A DNA stretch of 64,000 nt from Lunularia cruciata. Its lineage: Eukaryota > Streptophyta > Marchantiopsida > Lunulariales > Lunulariaceae. The notes under the pieces were generated by a model, which was not told the DNA's origin, searched no databases, and saw only the letters and a list, made by a program, of their open reading frames with translations. The stretch lies in assembly GCA_948567375.1 (NCBI GenBank), contig OX419757.1:34906001-34970000 (forward strand), in the 5' to 3' direction. Below, piece after piece: positions 56,884-64,000 of this stretch (the first letter of the stretch is position 1; every line of letters begins with the position of its first letter). Made by a program: the position numbers and the translations under genes.

Positions 56884-59738
56884 TGTGACAACACAACAAG
56901 TATCACTTTTGCGGTAATCAGGTAAATAAAGTTTTTTCCCACGGAGATACAAGTAAGAAATAGTCAAATACAAAGTAAATTGTAACAATTCAGTTCTTCT
57001 TGAGTTATTCTTTAGTCTCTTAGGTAGAAATCACATCTAGAAGAGAGTAACAAGCACTAGTTTTCAATCTCATCACAATTAACACTCCATTATCACAATA
57101 CTATCCAATCTTTCCAAACCAACTTTGATTGTGATGATTCAGATTCTCTTGAACACAACTACTTCATTGCAAAATGGCTTCACCTTAGAATTTCATTCCA
57201 CCCCTCCATTGAAGGCACAACTTCCTCAAGCAAAATTGCTTCACATCAAACTCACGTTGCACTCACAAATGCAAAATACTACTAACGCTATACTTCCTCT
57301 CAGATCTGTCAAGGCATTGCTTTGATTGCTATCCACTCAAAATCAAACACATAGAATGAAACAAGGCTACATAATCCAACATCCAACAAGCACACTGATT
57401 TGCACTTCAAATTTCTCCAACACTCACAAACACAAGCACAAACACAAACTTGATACTCAAAATTAAGCTCAAGCAACAAGCACTAGAATACAACTCTTTG
57501 CTTTATCTATCTTTAGAAATTATGAATAGTAAACAACATTTTGTTGCAAATGCATCCTTTAAATAGGTAGAGCACTTTGATAGTTAACTTACAACTTTAT
57601 TGTCCTATAACAACTTTACCAAACTATAGATCCAAATAACAATGCACTTCTTCATATCTATCTCTTCAAATCTCAAAATTGTTACTACTCTTATCCAATG
57701 TCAACCTTGACTTTGGCTTCCAAACCCGATGTTTCTTCACAAATTTCCCTTTCTTTGGGCCTATCTAATACTACTACATCCTCTACTAATTCTATCACTT
57801 CTTTACTACAATCTGCGATGAGATCATGGGTAATCTATTCACATTGCTATCTTTTGACCCACTCTTCTCTAATGTCTCAAGTAACTAATCCAAAGACACA
57901 TGCACTTCTACTTCTACTTCTTTGCATTGGATTTTCCTTTTTTGGTTTTGAATCTCATCTTACTCATGTCTTGCTATATCTAATCTAAGACAAACATTCT
58001 CTCCTACCTCTAACATCTTCCTATCTCCTTGATCTCTCAAACTAATTAATAATTTATTCAATTGTACATCTTTTGCTTTCTTCTTCCTTGTCTTATGCAC
58101 TAGCAATTTCAATTCATGTAGTCTTGCTTCTTCCAACTGAGCTTCAGATACCATGTTGAGCATTGCCTTCACTCTCACGACTATTTCCTTGACCGTCTCT
58201 TGCCTAAGTGTCTGCAGCTTCTCTCTCTCCAGTTGCAACTCCTCCCAATACATCTTCACCTCATCTTCCAACTTGGCTTGTAATGCTTCCTTCTCCTTCA
58301 TACTCTCCTTGAGTTGCTCTTCTATTCCTCTGATCAACCCATGTAATCACTCCTCTCATGATTTTTTGCAATTAACTCTCTTTGCCAAGCTTGATCCTTC
58401 TCCGCCACACTTGTCTTAAAGCTCTCCAATTCTTGTCCCATTATTTCTGCCATAGCCTTCAAATGGAATAACTTCCACTTGCTTATCATGCACTTTTGCC
58501 TTCAAAGTCTCAATCTTTGCCACCTGCTCCATCCGATCTTCTTCTTGCTTTGCCTCTCTTTATGAAGTCTTCAGTCAAGCTCTCAATCTCCTTCCTCCTA
58601 AGCTCTACTTGAGTCTCAAATTCTTGTAATCCCCGCTCTCCAAGAATTAACTTCCTTCTCAACTCTAAACTTTCTTCACTCATGTACTTCACTACTGCCA
58701 ATTCATCTTTCAGTTTTGAGTGATTCCTCTCAACCCTTCTCTCTTCTTCTTCAACTATAATAACAAGGAACTGACTATTTGTGACAAGTACTCTACCCCC
58801 ATTAAAGGCTCATGCAGTCTCTGGCTCTTCAGGTCTCTATTCCTCACTTCTTCTATTGGAGCTTTACTCCAAAGTTTCAATTTCCTCACTCTCAAGGGCA
58901 TTTCATCTAAGCTTCTTCCCTCTTCCTCTACTAGGCTTGCTTTGCTTGTTTCTACATTGGCAATAAGAATACTTCTCTTTGATCTCCTACCTTCTAAAAA
59001 TTCAACTTTGGCTCGGCTTCTAGAGTCTCTTCTATCTTCATCCTTGATAATTCCAAACACAGAATGTCTCCTCCTCCCATGCGATCAATCACGGCATGGA
59101 GTTCTTGTTCTTTTGTGTCAACATTGTCTTCACCTCGTTGCTAAACTTCCATTTCATCATCACTTCCATTGCTCCACCCTTCACTTTGCACATAAGCTCT
59201 AGTTCTTCTTCTTCTCTCAAGTCTCTTGACTTATACTGGGCTTTGCCTTTTGATTCTTTTGCACCCAACAATTCATCAATTACTAGAATGTCTTGCTTTG
59301 GGTCCACCTTCCTTGTCATTTTGGGCTAGACCGGCAACATACTCTCCTTGGGATGACTTCTCTTCCTCATCTTTGGGATATTAACTGATACCTTCATGTA
59401 TTGTCATGTTGTTGCATAATGCTCATCACTACTTTGAATATGTCAGATGTACTACTACTCTTCCTTATCAACTTCTTTTTGTAAATCTGGATGAAAGTGA
59501 GACTCTGTCTTCACTCTATCTGCTTCATTAGGTTCAAACCAAAGTAGAAATCTTTGGTGAATGTGACTAAGTAGTGGAGAGCGGTTTGATCTCTCCAACA
59601 CCACACCATCTACCGCGTTCTTTGGTGAAAACACTTTGCCCAATTCACCGGTGTTCTTGCAAACATCTAATGTAAAAATACCGCTTGGTGCTTCATCACG
59701 TACATGGTGCAATCAGGCTTGAAGAGTGCTATCATCAC
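56884..59738 (-). repeat. Long X LTR, minus strand, inserted in X-55
   Basis: On the plus strand begins TGTGACAACAC at 56884 and runs through the noncoding end region, the tail, coiled coil and linker of the X gene to its N-terminal domain. It is cut at 59738 by another minus-strand copy. The left flank is CTACA (56879-56883). Confidence 0.8.
57700..59712 (-). pseudogene. X protein gene in the copy at 56884
   Basis: The minus-strand pieces are N-terminal domain 59455-59712 (DVCKNTGELGKVFSPK, SHFHPDLQKEVDKEE), linker 58755-59319, and coiled coil 57960-58701 (EKEALQAKLEDEVKMYWEEL, EEARLHELKLLVHKTRKK). Stops and shifts are frequent. The coiled coil is more diverged than in the other copies but keeps EARLHELKLLV. 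Confidence 0.65.
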
Positions 59739-60531
59739 TATGACAACCCGGAAAATATCACTTTTGCGGTAATCAAATAGTAAAGTTTGTTCTGATAGAG
59801 GTACAATTCAGAATTGGTCAAATATGAAGTCAAATTTCACAATGTAGTCCTTCTCAATTTTGTCTTTAATCTCTAAGGTAGCAACTACACCCAAAAGAGA
59901 GTAACAAGCATTGACTTGCAATCTCGTCACAACAATTTGTCACACTTAATCACAACTCCATCAATTCTTTCCAAACAATCTTGATTGTGATGATTCAAGC
60001 TCTCTAAAAAATGGCACGTCAATGCAAAATGACTTTGTCTCAAAATTGTGTTCCACCCCTCCACTGAAGGCACAACTTCCTTGATCAAAATTGCTTCACA
60101 TCAACATTGCGCTACACTCACAAATGCAAAATACTACCAAAACTAAAATTCCTCTCAGATCTGTCAAGGCATTGCTCCGATTGCACTTCACTCAAGATCA
60201 AACACACAGAATGAAGACCAAGGTTATGGAATCCAATATCCAACAAGCACACTAACGTGCACTTTGAAATTCTCCAAACACTCACAAACACAATCACAAA
60301 GTTGATACTTGGAATCAAGCTCAAGCAACAAGCACTAAAATTAGCACTTTGCTTTATCTATTCTCAGAATTATGAGCACTGAACAACATATGACTGTCAA
60401 TGTTACCTTTAAATAGGCAGAGTAGTAGATAGTTACTAACAACTATACCGTTTCTTAACAACTCTTCCTACCTACAATCTGAAATGGCAATGCACCTCTT
60501 GATATCTACCTCTTCAATATCAAAACTGTTA

Positions 60532-61386
60532 CTACTCCAATCCAATATCTACTTCTTCCTCGGCTTCCAATCCCAAAGTAACTTCACACACTACTCTATC
60601 CTCGGGTTCTAGAACTACTGATTCTTCTACCAATTCTAACACTTCTCCTTCTTGTTGTATAATTCCTATCATAGGTAACCTGTCTAAATCTCTATCTCCC
60701 GGCCCAATCTCTAATATCTCCAATGGTAACTCCAAAGACATTTGTACTCCTACCTCATCTACTTTGGGCTTTGCTCTTACATCCTTCCAAAGTTTATCTA
60801 TCTCCAACTTTACTAAATCTAATCTAATTGTGATATTGTCTTTCAGTTTTTTTATTTTTTTGTGAGTTTCTTGTTAGTTTTTTCCTGGCAGTTTTTTTTT
60901 ATTTTTTTTCTGACAGTCCTCCTGGGGCCCTTACTTCCAATATCTTCCTATCTACACGAGATATGCAACTAATCAGCAAGGCATTCAAATCCTTATCCTT
61001 TGCATTCTCCTCCTTGTCTCTTGCACCAATAACTTCAACTGGTGCAACCTGGTTTCTTCAATCCTGACACTGGCTTTTGTACTCATCATTGCATTCATCT
61101 TTGTGACAATCTCCGTCAATGGCTCAAGTCTCATTCTTCTCTCTTGTTCTCACTTTGCAAGCCAATCTTCTTTGTACATTGCCAGTTCAGCCTTGAATTT
61201 GGCTTTCATTGTTTCCTTCTCCTTCTCTTTCTGCACAATCTTCTCCTCTAGATTACAAAGTAACTCCCGCAACCTCTCTTCTTCTCTATATCTCATTGTC
61301 AACTCTCTTTGCCATAACTGCTTCTTCTCTTCTACATTCTCCATCACTCTATCAAGCTCTTGCTCATTCTCTGCTACTGTTGCCAT
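60532..61386 (-). pseudogene. X protein tail and coiled coil, with a T-rich insertion
   Basis: 61150-61386 minus encodes ENEQELDRVMENVEEKKQ and RYREEERLRELL. 60532-60807 minus encodes KLWKDVRAKPKVDEVGV and the acidic tail DIGLE. Between them the segment 60841-60929 is absent from all other copies. Confidence 0.65.
60841..60929. repeat. T-rich insertion of about 90 bp
   Basis: Runs of T broken by CAG, GTGAG and CTGACAG, ending GGGGCCC. Other X copies read straight from GATATTGTC to TTCTACTTCC. No target duplication or terminal repeats are obvious. Confidence 0.6.
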
Positions 61387-61452
61387 AACATGAATAATTT
61401 CTAATTGTGAATCAACAAATTATTGTTTCAAGATTTCATACTCTGCTATCTG

Positions 61453-64000
61453 TGTGGTACCCACATTTATGTTTTTTTTCTCAATTTTGAAGAGGAAGTG
61501 TACAAAAGAAGTCTTATTGTGCCTGTATGGCGGAAGAAGGTGAAGAAAGGTATCCTTGGGTTGTAACCCGAGATAAAGTGACTTTCTGTCAGAAGGTGAG
61601 GTACTTGGAATTGTCCTGTCAACATACAACCCAAAGGAAGGAGACTTTGTTCTTGAAGGTGCTCAACCCAAGGCAAGGATAGTGTAAAACTTTCCTTTGG
61701 GGTGAGACATTCAAGAAGGTACCGCTCACAAAAATGGCAGTCATATGCGTGAGGGAAAATTGACAGTGACAGGAGCATGCAAGAGGTGTGATTGCTTGGT
61801 AGAAACTCAAAGTGAAAAAAGATAGAGAAGGCGCACCATTATAAAATTTGGGCTAGAGACAAGGTGATGACTAGTAATTTTCCATTGCCATTAAGAAGTC
61901 GTACTACAAGAGATCGTGGGAAGGGAAGTGTTGCAGATGTGCTGGTGTGTCGAGAGGAAGTCGAGAGAGTTAATCCAGGAATCACTACGAAGAATAGCCC
62001 CCAACCCAGAGTGGAAGAGATAGGAGGTGAGAAGAAGAACTCCAAATTTGTAGTGAGAAATCATGCAATTTGGAGGTTAGAATTGATTGTGAGAGTCAAG
62101 ATCCTGAGCAAGCTTTGGATCACATTCTTGGCATGGAACTAGAATGTTATTTTTCCAAGTTTCATGATTGACATCATCAAGAGTAAGTGTCTCAATGGCC
62201 TTGAGGAAGACGGGAAGAGAGGAAATTTGGCTTGATGGACAAAGTTGGATTGGAGATTAGAACTCGGGAGAGAGGCAGGCACAGAGCATGGTGCCACATT
62301 CTTGGGGAAGGGAGAAGTAGACAAAGAAACCCAAGAAGTGAGAGATGCCTTCTCTTCAAAGCGCACTAAGAATGGCTACCACCACAAAGTGGAGAGCTAT
62401 AAAGATCTTGTAAAGAGAGGGATTGTAAGTGCACTAATGGCAATCTTGAAGCCAAAGAGAAAAATCTATGTGATGAAGCACCAGGTGGTGTTTTTCCACA
62501 AGATGTTTGCAAGAGAGCCAATTAATTGGGCAAATTTTTTCCATCAGAGAACAAGACAGATGGTATGGAATTTGTGAGACAAGTTGCCTCCACGTTACAT
62601 TGTGCCGTTTGCAACCCACTTCTATCTGGGGCTGAACTTGCTCAATGCAGTGGAGAGACACAAGATGGTATCCCATTTCCACCCCAACTTGAGAAGAGAT
62701 GTCAATGTGGAGAAGCAGCATTACATCCTGCAAATCAGGAGCAGCGACGAGTACTACGTGTAGACGGGCCAGAGTGTGCAGTTGAAGGTGAGCACTCTAA
62801 AGTCAAAGAAGAGGAGTCAACAAGGAAAAGAAGAAGAAGTAGCAATGGCGAGACCTCGGAAAGCTAGAAAGATGAACCGGAGGAGAGAAATGGTGGTAAT
62901 TGCATCATTGGATGAAGATTCAAAAGGGGAGGCAGAGTGTAAGTCTGAAGACTCGGAGAAGGATGAAGAACCTAAGTTCACACTGCATAGTGGAGACACA
63001 AGTAGCAACATTGATGATGGAGTGGAGATGCCGTCGGTGCCCAAAGAGGAGGAAGCAAAGATGGAGACAGAGGAAAAAGGTAACCCAAAACCTGAAGACA
63101 AAGTTCTAGAGCAAGAAGAGAAGAGAGTTAAAATTCAAAGGGGAGTCCATTCAAGATGTAAGGCAAAGTATGAAGTGGGGCCAAGTAAGGTAAAAGAAGT
63201 GGAGAGTGGAAGTTTGGGGAGCAAAGAATCCATTCCTATAAGGCGATTACGGCTAAGAAGGCGAGTGTCAAATGAGGAAGAGGCAAAGAAAGAGACAAGT
63301 CCGCAAGGTGAGGTAACTCCGAGTGAAGGAATGGAGTATCTGTGGGAGATTGTGTGCCTATTGTTAGTAAGATTGGAGCACAAGAAGAAGGAGATGTAGT
63401 CAAAGTGTGCAGAGGTTTATTGCAAGTGTTTGCTCGATTAGAAGAAGAGAACTTAGAATTGAAGAAGAGTAAAATCCAAGGTGAGGAGGAAAGGGAAGTG
63501 CTAAGAGTAGATGCAATAGCATAGAATCAAGTAATCGAGAACTTGAAGAGAGAAGTGGGGAGTAGAGAGAGAATCATAGAGCAGAATGACATAGCTAGAG
63601 AAAGACAGGTAGTTGAGTATGAAATCTTGAAACAACAGTTTGCTGATTTGAGATTAGAGATTATCCATGCTATGGCAAGGGTAGTAGAGAAGAAGCAAGA
63701 GCTCAATAGAGTGATGGAGAGTGTAGAAGAGAAGAAGCATCTCTTGTAAAGAGAGTTGATAGTGCAATATAGAGAGGACAAACAATTTAGAGAGTTACTT
63801 CGTAATCTGGAGGAGAAGATTGGGCAGAAGGAGAAGGAGAAGGAGAAGGAGAAGGAGATAGTGAAAGTTGAGTTCAAAGCAGAATTGGCAATGTATAGAG
63901 AAGATTGGCTTGCAGATCAAGAACAGGAGAGAAGAATGCGATTGGAGCCATTGAAGGAGATAGTGATGAAGATGAACGCAATGTTGAGTATAGAAGCCAA
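61453..64000 (+). repeat. Long X LTR, plus strand, runs off the window
   Basis: Starts TGTGGTACCCACA at 61453 (left flank ATCTG, 61448-61452) and contains a TATAAAA box near 61841 and the X gene up to the coiled coil at the window edge. It is the innermost of the four nested X copies here and one of the least decayed. Confidence 0.85.
61867..64000 (+). pseudogene. X protein gene, comparatively well preserved, cut by window end
   Basis: ATG at 61867 (MTSNFPLPLRSR). The domain order is complete: N-terminal domain (61990-62750, with VVFFHKMFAREPINW and ATHFYLGLNLLNA), Lys-rich then acidic linker (62776-63399, open for 207 codons), coiled coil (63420-64000, including KQQFADLRLEIIHAMA). Frame is kept over long distances; the interruptions are mostly stops (for example near 62141, 62234, 62577, 62763, 63399, 63749), several of them one C-to-T or G-to-A step from the codon seen in other copies. 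This copy and 29539-32095 together define the ancestral protein. Confidence 0.75.

Larger units (their letters stand above)
59739..61452 (-). repeat. X LTR, minus strand, inserted in the previous copy and cut by the next
   Basis: On the plus strand starts TATGACAACCCGG at 59739. It holds the end region, the X tail (60532-60807), and coiled coil (61150-61386), then is interrupted at 61452 in mid-gene by a plus-strand X copy. Left flank ATCAC (59734-59738). Confidence 0.8.

Noticed and set aside
1-64000. Host genes, tRNA, rRNA or CRISPR arrays
   Set aside because: No motif or repeat pattern supports any of them; all long frames trace to retroelement domains or the X gene.

Overview
The window is a repeat-only stretch of a plant nuclear genome, probably a large-genome land plant or another streptophyte. 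I see no host gene, tRNA, rRNA or CRISPR array. Everything I can recognise is LTR retrotransposon of the Ty3/gypsy superfamily, in several lineages and nested several levels deep. The plant call rests on plant-type Ty3 polyproteins, plant-style primer binding sites (tRNA-Asp-like in E1, initiator tRNA-Met-like in E3), and decay dominated by C-to-T changes at CAG codons, as expected where CHG sites are methylated. The species is not identifiable by eye.

Names used here: X is a family of very long LTR units (about 1.85-1.9 kb or 3.7 kb) that begin TGTGGTACCCACA, end GGGTTGTCACA and make 5-bp target duplications. E1, E2, E3 and E4 are four different Ty3 elements. H1 is an X copy broken into pieces by later insertions, and H0 is an older X-like remnant around it.

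Layout. 1-3197: X copy, minus strand, inserted in H1. 3198-4320: H1. 4321-22092: E2, minus strand, a decayed Ty3 element whose pol carries a DNMT3-like cytosine-5 methyltransferase between protease and reverse transcriptase, and a PHD finger at its C-terminus. E2 is split by E1 (8618-16450, plus strand), a young, apparently intact element with 692-bp LTRs, an uninterrupted 1608-residue gag-pol, and three small leader ORFs. 22093-26100: rest of H1, interrupted by a short X LTR (23150-25040). 26102-33648: X copy containing another complete X copy (29126-32889, perfect GAGGT duplication). 33649-34061: H0. 34062-36207 and 47878-48588: X copy split by E3 (36208-47872), a decayed chromovirus with a chromodomain that itself holds two X copies. 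48589-48872: fragment of an E1-type LTR. 48873-55675: E4, a decayed Ty3 internal region with a solo X LTR and a solo E1-type LTR inside. Its polypurine tract directly abuts an X unit at 55676, which identifies X as LTRs. 55676-64000: four X copies inserted one inside another in alternating orientation.

The long X units carry, in sense orientation inside U3, a degenerate gene of roughly 850 codons: a conserved N-terminal domain I cannot name, an acidic linker and a long coiled coil. An LTR that encodes its own large protein, and a retrotransposon that encodes a DNA methyltransferase plus a chromatin reader, are the two most interesting things here. Coordinates of X-family pseudogenes are approximate where no intact start or stop survives.
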